Part shown: positions 33,920 through 45,708 of the stretch, piece after piece
How the letters are laid out: the number at the start of each line of letters is the position of its first letter
Numbering within the stretch: position 1 is the stretch's first letter
DNA from: Stratiolaelaps scimitus
Lineage: Eukaryota; Arthropoda; Arachnida; Mesostigmata; Laelapidae
Assembly: GCA_019614645.1 (NCBI GenBank)
Contig: JABWDB010000011.1
Coordinates: 1,537,501-1,601,500, forward strand
DNA: 64,000 nucleotides
Direction of reading: 5' to 3'
The notes under the pieces: model-generated
Told to the model about the DNA's origin: nothing
Database searches by the model: none
The model's input: the letters and a program-made list of their open reading frames with translations, nothing else
Position numbers and translations under genes: made by a program

Positions 33920-36861
33920 AGAGCGTACAACGACGCGATCGTCTGGGCACAATGGCATTACGACGATAACCACAACAGACAGCCACTGTTTCACTGTGTG
34001 GCAACGCAGCCAGCTGCATCGAGGTAACCCCAGCACGAACCTCTCCCCCCGCCCCCCCCGTTCCATGCATCGGCGCAAACCAGAAGCGGCGTAGAACTGT
34101 AGGCATATACAGACCATGTATCTATATCGTAGAACCGGATAGTGTCAAAGCCGCGACAGAAGCAGCAAGCACAGCAAGCTCAATAACAGTAACAACAACA
34201 GCAACAACAACAATGTATAAACAATGTCGACATCGGAGCGGGGAATTATTTTCCTTCTGGAGTAAAACGAGTAAAAATGAGAAACGAAACGGATACGTTC
34301 GTTCAACTATAAAAGCGTAACAGCGTTGGCTTAACAAGATTGGCGCCCTTAGGAAAAGCGGCGGCGGCGGTGGTGGCGGCCTGGTCGTATCGTTGCCAGC
34401 GACGACCGCGATTTTGTTGCTGCTGTTTCTCATAGCTGAGAGCCCTATTGGCCCAGCTGGCTGCGGTCGGCTGGTTCGTTCGATTCGACTCGAGCGGACG
34501 CCCGGTCCCTGACGCCGATCCTGCCTTCGCTCGCAGTTGCAAAATCATTGGGTAGTGGCACTCGCAGATGCGGAACCAGCAGTAGAACTAGTAGAGACAA
34601 CAGTAGTAGGTTCTGTCGTTGCTGCTACTGCTGATGCTGCTACCACCGGTACCCCTGAATTCGGCCGCATGGCATTGATGTCCCAGAAATGCTCTTGTCA
34701 ATACAACGTCAACTAGCTGCTTGTTGCCGTTTGTCAAAGCAGTACGCGTGCCGTCGTACGGACTCGCGATTAGAGATAGAAAATTGTTAACAGATTAACT
34801 ATTCGTGTCAACAACTTGAAAGTGGACGAATTCCCGCATTTACTAACACGAGAGCGTCCTAGCGTCGAATGCATCCGAGCTTGCTGAGATATCCGATCGA
34901 CACTACGCACATGTGATGCTCTCAGACAGCAAGAACAGCAGCAGATATAATGATATATGACATTAGGTAGGCGCCAGTCGAGGACGACACGAATCCACAA
35001 AGGCGGCGGGTCACCCTTCATCCTTATTTACCTGGAACGTTCATTTCTATTGGGCTTCCTATTTGTTTCGTGCCTCGCTGTCAAACTTAGCCTCTTGCCG
35101 CCTTCGCGGCTGTTTGGATCGACGGAGCCGGCGGAGAACGTCACACCTTGACGCCGACGCCTGCAAAAAAAACAACCTTATACCAAAACATCGAATGCTA
35201 ACAAATCGATTGCGTAATTGAATTGCTCACGATAGCAGGGCGTATGTCGTACGTCGCCGCGCCTGCGCCCTAAGTCGCTCGCTCCTCCAGAAGCAGCGCG
35301 GCCTGGCCGCGATGGCCTTCACTTGAGCGAATCTCGCCTCTCTTCTCTTTAGTCGAAAAGGCCCAAGTCGAGCTGGCCAGCGCCCGATGTGTGCTAGTAT
35401 AGACGTTTAGGTTGGTGGTGGTGGTGTGGATTTGCTGGTACAAAACTCATCGTCGTCTGTCGGTCTGATGCCTCGGTGTGCGTCGGAGGGACTTTTGCAC
35501 GAGGCGAAACGGCGGACGCCTGCGCGACCGCCGGCGCAGGCAACTCCCCCCCCCAAGCATAGGAACCACACGAAGCGAGGAGCGAGAACGATTGGGAGTA
35601 AGAAGGGGAACGAGAGAGGCTGGAGCCGAAACCGCGGCTGGCTAACGGGAGACTAAAGGGCCCTTTAGAAGAACCCCAGCAGAGTGAAGCCATTTTTCTT
35701 TCACGGCCGCGTCAGCTGCTGCTGCTGCTGGACGGCAGGCAGGCAGGCAGGGGGGGCCACGCGCGAATAGCGGGCGTCAGTCGCCTGCCGAACGAACATG
35801 CACCGGCCGACGGACGGACGAACGTACAAACTGACAGATAGACAGAGGCGGATTTCGCCGCAAGCCGAATGTGTAACGTCAGCCGGACTAACGTGCGCTT
35901 GTCGAGGATGGTCGATGGAGGTCGAAATGTGCGCGAGGAAGCTTAGCCCTCGGGGGTTTTCTCTCCTGTTTCGTGAGGACTTTCTCTACCTCGCTCGCCG
36001 TACATACATCCAAAGGAACAGAACGAACGCAGGGTAAACCACCCCCATAGGCACCCATCCCCCTCGTCTCAGCTCGGCCCGGAGGGACTTCGACATTTCG
36101 TACCCCCAGCGGCGCACCCGTCGTCCACAGCGGCGACCCCACAGGGTTTCTACCTCAGAGCAAAGTTTCCCAACGAACTGCAGCCCACGGCGGGCGTTAC
36201 AGTCGCTTCTCAGGCTTCCGTTGCAATGCTGCAAGCAAGCAGTGGCGGTTGCGGTGGCGGCGGCGGCAGCGTCTGTTTGTTACATGTGATTATGTTCGTA
36301 ATATTTCTTCCAGTTCCCCGCGATTTCTTCCTGCCCCGTCTGCTGCGTCTCGACGATTTTTGCTGCGCCTCTCTCTCTCTCTCTCTCACTGTCTCGCATT
36401 AATTCTAACCAAGCTGCCGCCTTGCGTTGCTGCCTGCCAGGCGTCCGTGTGGCGCAGCCGAGGCTCTCCGAGTCGTTTCCAGCTTGCCTTTCGCAAGTCC
36501 GTTGTTTGTCAGGATACCGCCTCGCGCTGTTTCTTGCAGGCAACGCCGTGCAGTCCCGCGTCAATCGAAGTCGAATTAAACTTCTCATCTGAAAGCTAAA
36601 CAGATGCAGCAGGCTCACGCGGACAGGTTTGGCGTCGGCAGCAAGTGCACCAACACACCGGTGAGGTTTGCCGACGTCACAGCCATCGGCTCCCCCACGC
36701 CGGTGTCCCCGGCCGGTGCAGGGAGCGACACACGGATGAACGAATGGATAAAAAAAACAGACAAATTTGTTCATTTGTATTGAAATACATTTTGGATGTC
36801 CATCAACAACGAAAGGGGTCGCGCGCGTGGGCGTTGTCGCCAATCACAAGTGGTGGTAATT

Positions 36862-36917
36862 AGTATTATTATTATTAATATTATTATTATTATTATCATT
36901 GTTATTATTGTCATTAT
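36862..36917. repeat. (ATT)n-rich tract
   Basis: Imperfect ATT trinucleotide array in AT-rich DNA. Confidence 0.9.
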
Positions 36918-38024
36918 ACCACAGATGTCGTCCGATGCGTGCGATACGTAGATGCTAACCATATGTGGTACCTTCACGGTGCCGGATAATATAGTGGTAT
37001 AACAAATAACAAAATAAATATTGGGATAAATATTCCAGCATAGAGGGGGGCGGGGTCTTCTTATATGTATTTCACATTCAGCGGGTAGTACAATTGTCGT
37101 CCACGTTTATAATTAAATACATTTTGAATTTCAATATTGCGATGTTTCTTGGGGTACTTTCAGCTTATATTCTATATGGTGGTGTCCGCAGTATTAGATT
37201 GTGTTTTTTTTAACCACGATTGCATATAATATTATATGTAAAATAATAATTTTTATCAAAACAGTGCAATTACTATTATTTTTATTATTTCTTTTATTGG
37301 CCACCGACAGTACGGACACAGAGGGTCGCATGTAGCAGTGTATTTCCGCGTACATGTTCACCACGGAACAGTACAACCGTATAGATAAACATCGCTCAGC
37401 CGTACGATAGAAGAACGCAAATCAAGTCATAAATAAGTCGGTAACAGTCATGAATTTAATTCAATTGCCACCGCCAAGATTGACACGTTCGTCACACCGC
37501 TTATGAGCGCCGATCAGCGACTGGCAAAGCTGACACTTGGTATCATGATGGTCTCGAGTCATACCCAACTAATAAACATCATGATCAATGCTCTTGCCCC
37601 CATAGAGATCTAAGTTCAGCTGTTCCAACCCTGTGATGGAAGGATATTTGCGTTCGATCGATCAAGGGCGATTTCGACATCGTCTCGTTGGCTGCAGACG
37701 ATTTCCATTTGAATTTGAGCCACGTCTACATTTGACTGATTCGCCCCATGGGGAAGTGACGATCTGATCCGCACCGGTTTTGGCACAAGCATGAATGAGA
37801 TCGTTCTTCTATTGTTGCCTTTTACGCTCAATCGATACGGGCCCTAGTATAGCTCGCGGGGTTGCTCATTCGAACAATTTTTTCCCTCTGCCGATGTAGC
37901 GCTACCTGTCAATTTTCCGGGCTGACTCTCAGCCAGGAACGGTGCTGTTTTCGTCCTCTACTGTTTTCCGTACACGGTACCGCATTCGGATATAGTGCTA
38001 GCCGGGGTGAAGCCTAATGAGATA

Positions 38025-38108
38025 GGCGATAGGGATCCTGTTGAGCACCTTCGGTCTCTCATTGTGGTGGATTCGTGTACTCTTGGACAATTGAAGGAGA
38101 AACGCACA
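38025..38108 (+). pseudogene. Possible Tc1/mariner transposase scrap
   Basis: A plus frame reads GDRDPVEHLRSL, then TLGQLKEK, and stops at TAG. Tc1-type transposases end with a (P)DLNPIEHLW...L.QLKE region containing the third catalytic acidic residue just after NP. The resemblance is short: the expected W after EHL is R, N before P is D, and no earlier transposase motifs are visible. It abuts the SINE copy at 38103. Weak, motif-level evidence only. Confidence 0.28.
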
Positions 38109-38240
38109 TAGGTCCATAAAGCGAGTCTGAGTCTCTGGCTGTAAAAGGCCAGAGGCCGCAGGTTCGAATCCCGTTGCGTGACATATAAGAGAACTTAAGC
38201 ATTCTATGCAGTTCTTTTAATAAATCAATAAAGCCTTAAA
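38103..38240 (+). mobile_element. tRNA-derived SINE, copy B
   Basis: Same family as 4723-4878. The head is more decayed (the A box is hard to see in GCACATAGGTCC). The anticodon-arm hairpin is intact (CTGGCTGTAAAAGGCCAG, 38135-38152) and the B box GGTTCGAATCC at 38161-38171 is perfect. The body, ACATATAAGAGAACTTAAGC, GCAGTTCTTTTAAT and CAATAAAGCCTTA, is nearly identical to copy C at 320-402, closer than to copy A. The tail is a single CCTTAAA. The TGTAAA anticodon-loop string recalls tRNA-Tyr, but the parent tRNA is not certain. Confidence 0.87.
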
Positions 38241-38413
38241 TGGGTCCGATCCCGACCGCTTATTCGATCGCGACAACAGCAAGGAACAAACGGTAGGTTG
38301 GCCAATACAGATTTCTCGCAGATTTCTCCAACGCTATTCACGGCTATGGCCGATGTCAGCTCAGCGCAGCAGAGCAATCCGAGTGAGCTGCGACAACACT
38401 GATGTCACTCGCC

Positions 38414-38460
38414 AGTGTGTGTGTGTGTGTGTGTGTTTGTGCGCGTGTGTGTGTGTGTGC
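38414..38460. repeat. (TG)n microsatellite
   Basis: Two TG runs joined by TTTGTGCGCG. Read in any plus frame they give valine/cysteine strings. Confidence 0.95.
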
Positions 38461-39190
38461 TTTCGTGTGTGCCCCTTTGTTTGTCCAATTCGAAATCGGC
38501 GTTTCATCTATTTCGTCCGCTTCTCGCCTGAGGGGCGAAGTGACCAATGAATGTCAAAGGGAACAAAAACGCCGAACTGATTGAGGCAACAGGGCACCGG
38601 AGCAACCCATGGCGGGACTTCGAAAAAGGAGAGAAAAGATGAAATTGCCCGGGCACGGCTGACCGGCGACTCTGCCGAATAGTGTAGGAAATAAAGATTA
38701 GAGAAGGGGCCGAGAGGTGAGAAAAATGCCAAAAGTCAAAAGCATGCCAAACCTATATGAGATTGCAGATAGGGAGCAATGGTGCAGACGGAAGGCAGAC
38801 GGTGCCAGTGAAACGCTGCGATGGACTGTGAAAGGGCTGCTGTCATCTGCTGTTGTCTATGGCAGAGGTCGCGAGGGATTGGCACAGGGTTGGACGAGCA
38901 GGGAGGGAGGTGGCGTCAATGGTGGACGGCGGGGGGTCATCGTTGTGTTGTTTGGCCAGACGCCTCAACGAGACGGAGAGACCGTTGACGTCCGCCCTAA
39001 TCAATATGCAGAATCATACAGCCGTACTCTTCGATGACGGTGGCGCCTCGGCACGACTCGTTCGCACGTCACTGCTAAGGAAATATAGGTGGATTGAGCT
39101 GTTAGATGTCATACGAACGATGCATCGAGCTGACGTCGACGATGTGCGTAGAAGATGCTGGGTTCACAGTGTGCTTTTCGAGGAATATAA

Positions 39191-39192
<2 letters not shown>

Positions 39193-39222
<30 letters not shown>
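39193..39222. repeat. (TA)n microsatellite
   Basis: About 15 TA units inside a longer open frame. Confidence 0.95.
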
Positions 39223-39225
<3 letters not shown>

Positions 39226-39432
39226 ACCGTAACATACTGAGAGTCCCAATATCTGTCGCAAGTCCTGCTGGAATGGGATCACTAAATACCCGACTCAGGC
39301 GTTACCTACTGACCGGCGCCACATTGGTTCGGATCAGAAATTGATGAGGTACACCACCTGGACGTTTAAGCCATTCGACATTTCATAGATATAACAAATT
39401 ACGTGTATAGTAGGGATCTACTAGGTATATGC

Positions 39433-39436
<4 letters not shown>

Positions 39437-39464
<28 letters not shown>
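39437..39464. repeat. (TA)n microsatellite
   Basis: About 14 TA units. Confidence 0.95.
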
Positions 39465-39469
<5 letters not shown>

Positions 39470-39582
39470 TCTATAAACCGCGGGTGAGATGTGAATTAAC
39501 AGATCGACGCACGCCTCGTCAAAATTAGACATTCCCATCTGAATAGCCAGTGTCCAAATCTCACACGTTCATGCTGCAGGCA

Positions 39583-39584
<2 letters not shown>

Positions 39585-39622
<38 letters not shown>
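39585..39622. repeat. (TA)n microsatellite
   Basis: About 19 TA units followed by CACACG. Confidence 0.95.
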
Positions 39623-39628
<6 letters not shown>

Positions 39629-42284
39629 GTAAATAAAAGGGCACTTGGCTGTCTAGTTGGCGTGAGGTGACGTCATACCGGTGTAACCTTATTGACCAAC
39701 GGCGAGGTGGGAATCTTCAACGCTACGCAGGTGTCAAATTGACGTTTCTGTCAGCTCGTCATTGCTATTGAAGTCATCGGACACTCAAATGAAGAAGATG
39801 TACAGCGTCGTGACGGAGCGTCCACGGACGCCGCACGGACATCGGTAGTTTTCATTTGGGGAACAGCTATTCAATATGTTATCGTTAAGCGACACGATGT
39901 TATTGAACGACCCGGCGTGGATCGGTCGTGAAGAGGCTCTCGCACACGTCAGTCGTATGGAATGAATGGGAATTTTGCCGAGCGTGTTGACAAGTCACTT
40001 TTTTTTTCGGCCTTAAATCGGCCTATTGCCAGAGCTAATGGCGAGTCTCGGCGCCTCACCGACCTGAAGGATAAATAGGACATCTGTTGCAAAAGTTACG
40101 TCCGGGACGAGCAATGATATTCGTTCGTATTGCAGCGTTTCGCTACCGTGCGCATAGTATATCGTTGCTAAACGCGGCGTCTTGACAAAGCTACCCTCTA
40201 TTCGTCGGGATTGTAAGGGACGTCACTAATTTGCAACTCGGCAAATTACCTCCAGCCTGTTGATCGTGTACGGGATTATATAGTTAGTTCGTGGTCGGCA
40301 GGGTAAAATATTTGGAAATTTCGTCATGTGCTGTATCTTCTTCGACTGCCCCCCAGCGCCGTGTCATCAGCGCTGAGTTATTAGTAGATGTCGTAGTGGT
40401 ATCGTGATAATAATCATCCAAGCGCCAACTCGTTCTGTGCTCGATAGTCTCAACCTGCTCATCGCTACATATCGACAGGCTGCATTGATGTCGCCGGTCG
40501 CAAACACAACTAAGGATGAGCTTGGTCCTCGACATATTTGCTTGATTGCCGACGTAGCACCAAGATATGTAGCACCCCAGAACTGGTCACGAGCCCACTA
40601 TGGGCATATCAAGAATGGACTATAAAATGAGGCATCTAGACCTCTCCTCGGATCTAAGCGGGGTAATGTACTTCAAGACGGCGAAAGAATCGGGGACCGG
40701 TAGTGGAAAAAGGATGATATGATTTTCGAGTTTCTCCTCCCCCTTGGTGTTCTGCTGAAATATCTGCATCTCCTCGAGATGGGCCGCCTTGTCGACCCTA
40801 GATTCCCTATATTGTACTGTATCGAAGCGTGGTGATGCTCTCTGCCCAGTGGCCGCCTACAACGGCTGAGGGGGAGGCGAAAAGTATGGGTAGAAAAAAG
40901 GCTGGCCTTACGAACGGATGAGAAGGATATTGATCTAGCTCCGCGGCACCGAGCATTGGCGGGTGGCCGGCCACCACTCCAATGGCAGCATTGCTGCCCT
41001 CACTCGGTAGCTGCGGTGCTCGACGAGGGTCTAGGGCATAAACTGCAGGAGGAACTTCCTCTCATCCGTCGAGGAACTGGAGAAACGAGGCAGCGCCCTG
41101 GAGAAAGAAGCCTCGGAAGTCAGCCGGGAAAAGAGTGGCAAAGCCAGCCACACAGCTCCAGAGCAGGGTGTTACGGCCAACGTCTAATTTTCAGCCACTC
41201 ACAGGCAGAATAATAGGGTTGGATAGTGAAAGGTTCGGAGCGGCTCTCTCGAGCAGCCGGGAGCGCTACTGCTATTTGAGCGACAGATAGCTTCCGCTGG
41301 CCGCAATTGGTGGCGCTTGCACTAGCGGGCAGCACCAGAAGGGGGATTTAGGTAACGGCCGTTGCCCTTGCTATGATCAGAAGTGGAACTCTCTTGGTGT
41401 GCCGGTGCTGAACTTGAAAGAAGCAGAATCTAGCTGCGCCAGAAGCTGGGGTGATGACTTTTTGTGCGGACGACAAAGCACAGAGGCTGAAACCAGCAGC
41501 TCGCACATGGTTTGGAGACTACACACACACACACACGCAACGCCCACGCTGTAATTACCCTAATTATATGAATCATACTCCGTGGAAACTTACCGGTTTC
41601 GAACGAGTTGACCTTCCCGTGCAGCAGTGCCCCATCGCGGCTTCATATATCTGCGTGCCGTGGCGGGAAGTCAGCGCTGACGTAATGACGGATAGAAAGG
41701 CTGACAAGCAATTACAGCTGAGGGCCAGGCAAGATTCTAGCAGTTCTTTCGTCCAATACATCTATTTGCACGTCCACGCAAGCTAGCTAAAAGAAATCCA
41801 TAACGACCTGCATAGTTCAGACAACGACCGGAGATTGTACCTGACCCCTGACAGGGTTTTGTTATACGTGAGTGTTCCGAAGCGAACAGATTCGTTTCAT
41901 GAAAAGCATGCATCATGCTTCGATCACTGTCCGATAAGAATACGTTTTTTTTTCTTACTTATAACTCGATAGGGGACAACTCCTTGAACCCACTGATATT
42001 CCCCTTTCAATGGGACCATCGTCCTCAAGGGTAGAGCTTCACAGTGTCACCAGTAATAGCAGATATCTCAATGCTGTGGCTGCACTACTAATGGTCGTGC
42101 GACGGCTTTTAAGATTGTCTCCTTGTCGCTACCGTTAAACAGCCGCGCTTCTTACCGACAGGCGAACGGAAGCATTACTGCTACCGTTGCCTCGTCACTC
42201 GTTTGCGACACGGCGAACATTTATATCGGCGGAAGATGGCCAGGCAAAGTGACACAGTCTCAAATATCTTTTATTATTTTCCCT

Positions 42285-43021
42285 TCATGAAAAAAACAAA
42301 TAGCAGAACGCATTGATCAAGTCCCGCCACTGCGACCGATCGTCCCGATCAGCCGTGGTGGCCTCGTACATCGTAAAAATGACCGCCATTTTCTCGATGT
42401 ACAATCTGTATCTGTAGGAGGAGTGGCTTCTGCTTTTCAGATCAGGAGTCTTGCCATCGAATGCGAATGTATTAGCCGAACGAGAGTATTCGAGATGCGT
42501 CCGCCCGTTGCAAAATGCTATCGACCCCGCGCCTGTGTGTTTCGTTGATATTCTCTCGTCACGCATATCTATTTATCTTTGTACAATTCCCCTCGCTCCT
42601 CGCTCTGTGTTGGGCACCATATCGATGTGTCGACCCTTCTCTTCCTCTACGGAAGCTTGCGGAAGTATATCTTCTGGACGTCCATCTGCATTTCCCTGGA
42701 AGAGCTCACTTGACGAGGCTCCATTTTGCTTTTGCACTTTAGATAAGCGACATCGATCTTCGGCGATTCTTTCGCCGATCGCCGACAACAGCACGCCCGT
42801 ACTAAAGCGTCGAACTTCGTAATGGTCGATTGGTAGCACGCGGGTAGCTGCGTGCCTGGCTGATATCGGTCGATTCGAACGAAACCCGCCGGGAATGAGT
42901 TGAAATTGAACGCCGACCAGGATAGGTGGCCAGTGGTCTTCGAAAATGATTGGGAGAAACACAACAATAAGGCTTGTCCGTGAGGCATAAACAAATACAG
43001 CGATATAGCCAGAGGAGTCGA
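42285..43021 (-). CDS. Candidate 3' coding part of a minus-strand gene (or pseudogene), unknown function
   Basis: One minus-strand frame stays open from 43021 to 42285 except for a single TAA at 42575-42573. The first part has a hydrophobic stretch (YIAVFVYASRTSLIVVFLPI) that could span a membrane, followed by a charged region (HYEVRRFSTGV, LSKVQKQNGASSSELFQGN). After the TAA the same frame continues with LYIEKMAVIFTMYEAT and ends QWRDLINAFCYLFF. An AATAAA signal lies about 20 bases past the final stop. The overlapping plus frames are rich in S, P, R and C, typical of shadows. The internal stop means a small intron, a decayed gene, or that only one half is real. No family recognised. Confidence 0.3.
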
Positions 43022-43163
43022 TCTTCCGTCAACTTTCCGATGAGAGCATGGCACCAATGTCACGCTCACTCATACTCATTGCTCCTGCCCTGAACAACGA
43101 GATCCTGAGCAGGCAATTGAGAAAGGGGGCCTCTACCGACCTGGTGCCTAGGATTTTAGGCTA

Positions 43164-43328
43164 AGGTGGACCTCGCAGGCCCTCGTAGTATCGTACGTGG
43201 CTGACTGAACGCCAACCGTTCGAAAAAGCGAAATACGCGCTATGCTGCTGGCGCGAATGACGAACAGCCGGTTGCGCTTGGCTAAGAACACTCGATACAA
43301 TGGGGATCCTCATCTGTCCCATGGTTGG
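43164..43328 (-). CDS. Candidate coding segment, unknown function
   Basis: Minus-strand frame following an acceptor-like CATGGGACAG. It reads MRIPIVSSVLSQAQPAV, then FAFSNGWRSVSHVRYYEGLRG, and stops at TAG. It lies in the same orientation between the segments at 42285-43021 and 43562-43742, which is the main reason to list it. No motif; could be chance. Confidence 0.2.
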
Positions 43329-43561
43329 CCCCACCGTTGGGCCAGTCGGCGATGTGGAGCTACTTCTCACTGTTCACGGGAGCTACTTAGCGAGCAAAGA
43401 ACGAACTGAAAATGAAACCTAAAACCGTTTCCTTTCTAAGAAACACTTTCACAAGCAAAGCGCTCACGTTCATTTAAACACGACAGGCGGCGACAACGGG
43501 GTCGTTTGGCGAAATGGCGCTAACGCACGCCGCTGTCGAAACCTGCTCATAGTCTCATGGG

Positions 43562-43742
43562 TCACCACAGCTGATTCACCCCAACGTGTTTCACGATATA
43601 TAGCTCGTCTAACCGCTTCTTCGGCCTGGTAGCGGGGTCTGACGCTTGGTCGGGATCTTTTGAACGGAACCACACAAAAATATCATCATGCTTTATCGTC
43701 CCGGAGAACAAATTGATCTTCGCATCACACACACACACACAC
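43562..43742 (-). CDS. Candidate coding segment after a (GT)n run, unknown function
   Basis: Minus-strand frame reading DAKINLFSGTIKHDDIFVWF, then PKKRLDELYIVKHVGVNQLW, and stopping at TGA. Most codons begin with a purine (aag, atc, gat, gtg, gac), and composition is convincingly protein-like. It begins directly after a GT dinucleotide run that also abuts the end of the open segment at 43842-44009, in a different frame. An acceptor (GCGAAG) just before ATC AAT would join that segment at phase 0. A donor-like GTGACC overlaps the stop. Function unknown. Confidence 0.28.
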
Positions 43743-43841
43743 TCGCATCTGTAAGACAAATCTCTCTGATGCGAACGTGTTGCTTACGAATGCGACAAAG
43801 ACTGTATTGATTGAATACAATAATTCCCATGATGCATTTAC

Positions 43842-44009
43842 CGGCGGGCACAGTACTGCTGTACTGTGGCGGGGGAACTGATCGACGCTTGCGTCAATTT
43901 CTAATAATAGCATCGTGGTTTTGTTCGCTGTCAACTGCGCGAAAGCTGATGGAAAACTGTCCTCTCCTTGGCTGTCAATGATTTCGAAGCCGCACAAAAA
44001 CACCTCCAT
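43842..44009 (-). CDS. Candidate first coding exon, unknown function
   Basis: ATG at 44009 opens a frame of 56 whole codons (MEVFLCGFEIIDSQGEDSF..., then TTMLLLEIDASVDQF) ending at a donor (CCG followed by GTAAATG, GT at 43841-43840). The following 90 bases are AT-rich and end in TTGTCTTACAG, like a short intron. The start codon has G at +4 but T at -3. The four minus-strand segments between 44009 and 42285 may be one gene, but the frame across the GT run does not join simply. Function unknown. Confidence 0.28.
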
Positions 44010-44028
44010 TCACAGCTCACAGCACACT

Positions 44029-44034
<6 letters not shown>

Positions 44035-44066
<32 letters not shown>
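44035..44066. repeat. (TA)n microsatellite
   Basis: About 16 TA units between CACA and TGTG flanks, which extend its self-complementarity. Confidence 0.95.
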
Positions 44067-44070
<4 letters not shown>

Positions 44071-44318
44071 TAGTGACTGTCTGTGACGCAAGACTTGTAG
44101 GTGACAATTTTTCGATCTTCTACTATAGGGTTCGCGACAAACGCTTACTTTCGTCTTTGACAGGAACTTAAGCACGAGCTGCCGCTCGAGTGACGACTCG
44201 GGCGCTAGCGAACGATCATAAATGTATTCTAATATCCACTGCCGTAGTCGACCAGTTCAGTAGGCGTCAAAGACGTTCAGATCAACTGGTCTTGATAGTT
44301 TGCCGGCGTTCCCTTAGC

Positions 44319-44338
44319 TATATATATATATATATATT
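44319..44338. repeat. (TA)n microsatellite
   Basis: Ten TA units. Confidence 0.95.
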
Positions 44339-44534
44339 ACTTAGACAAATAAGTGAAGTTTTTGAACGTCTCGCCTCGACAGCACAATATCTTTATCTAC
44401 AACTTGCCAATGTTTTATTTGACTTCTTCGATTTGTTCTCGCCTTTTCTTCTGGGAGGAGGCTCATTCAGTCAGTTGACGCAGGCTCCCGTTCGTCTTTG
44501 CACACAACTACTCCTGCTGCGGAGGTGCCTTTCA

Positions 44535-44538
<4 letters not shown>

Positions 44539-44565
<27 letters not shown>
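44539..44565. repeat. (TA)n microsatellite
   Basis: About 13 TA units. Confidence 0.95.
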
Positions 44566-44570
<5 letters not shown>

Positions 44571-44984
44571 CTACATTATCGCTGGCATAGTACTGCCGTC
44601 CCCGTTGTTTCCAAGTTTGGCCGTCGAATCTCTCGCGGCCGCCACTGAGACGGCCGCGGTGTCGCCTGCCGTCGTCTGGCGCTAAACGACGACGCAGGTC
44701 CGACGTAACGACGATCGCTAACTATTATTATACATTATTGCAACGTAACGCGCCATTCTGTCCGTCATCGTTCATTTCGTCTGTCATCTATAATATTTCT
44801 CCCGCCATCCACCGGCCCTGTGTGTGATTGCCCCTCTGTCTCTGTTCCCGCTGTCAATTGCGGTAGCGGCCACGAACGAACGTCTCGCTGCGAGTGAAGG
44901 TCCCCCCCTCTGGTCTGTTTCTGCCAGCGCGTACGACGTTTGCGTTCGTGTCAAAACTTTCACAGATACACATAGACATGTGTA

Positions 44985-44996
<12 letters not shown>

Positions 44997-45036
<40 letters not shown>

Positions 45037-45075
45037 CACGTAGCTACTTGTATATATATATATATATATATATAT
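44997..45075. repeat. Paired (TA)n arrays
   Basis: Arrays at 44997-45030 and 45051-45075 separated by 20 bases. Confidence 0.95.
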
Positions 45076-45670
45076 GTTAGCTGTCATTACTCATAACGAT
45101 ATCGTGTGCGCCTGCGCATATCTCTAACGTGCGCTGTCCGAAGCCAAATTTGGCCAAGTACCCTTCACTGCAAATACGCAATGTATCTTTCTCTATCTCT
45201 CTCTGTCTCTCTCCCTCCTGCATTTGTTGCTTACCAGGGGGCCGCCTCACTTCCGCGTTGAGCGTGTGCCGCCGCTGTTCCGCTTTTGTTATTGCTGCTG
45301 CTGTTGTTGTCATAATATCGTATCGTTCGTATCGTCTGGTTCGGTGCGTTCGGTTGACATACACGGAAACGAATGGTTAGCTGAGTATACCATAGTAGCA
45401 TAGTACTATTTGTAAGTGTCGCCTAGCCGACCAGCAGCAGCAGCTGAGATGAACGTGGTGCCACATGGACGTGTACGATGGTCCATGAGAAATGCTGGGT
45501 GGTGGGGGGAGGGTCGCTGAGCGAGCGGACACGCGTGGCCTTTTTTGTTTGAGCCGCTGAGCGAGCTGTGGCAATACGCCGCGGACGAAGCGACGCGTAG
45601 ACCCGCCAGTCAACGAGGGATGACACAGAAAATCAGAAGATATTCTTGCACCGGCCACCTCTCTCTCTAT

Positions 45671-45672
<2 letters not shown>

Positions 45673-45706
<34 letters not shown>
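45673..45706. repeat. (TA)n microsatellite
   Basis: About 16 TA units flanked by CTCT and TCTATCTCTC. Confidence 0.95.

Positions 45707-45708
<2 letters not shown>

Larger units (their letters stand above)
26910..37980. other. No assignable gene; microsatellites and chance frames
   Basis: CpG-rich and AT-rich patches alternate. A minus-strand frame at 29172-29498 ends with WRGMNDESVGGYIHRFVERM, which faintly recalls the ESV..Y..RF region of Ty3-type Gag; I do not call it. GC-rich stretches at 30.6-31.4, 33.0-33.8 and 35.2-36.7 kb carry overlapping frames on both strands without motifs. AT-rich, frame-poor DNA spans about 36860-37450. AATAAA-type strings occur but cannot be tied to a gene. 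Confidence 0.5.
38250..42280. other. No assignable gene; TG and TA arrays
   Basis: A large TG array at 38414-38460 and three TA arrays (39193, 39437, 39585). A plus frame ending at 39192 reads protein-like (RKYRWIELLDVIRTMHRADV) and runs straight through the TA array, a good example of artificial extension. A plus frame at 41560-41784 also has balanced composition. Neither has a motif or paired splice sites. I see nothing else. Confidence 0.5.

Noticed and set aside
34308..34315. TATAAAAG on the plus strand
   Set aside because: No initiator at the expected distance and no downstream frame, so likely chance in A-rich DNA.
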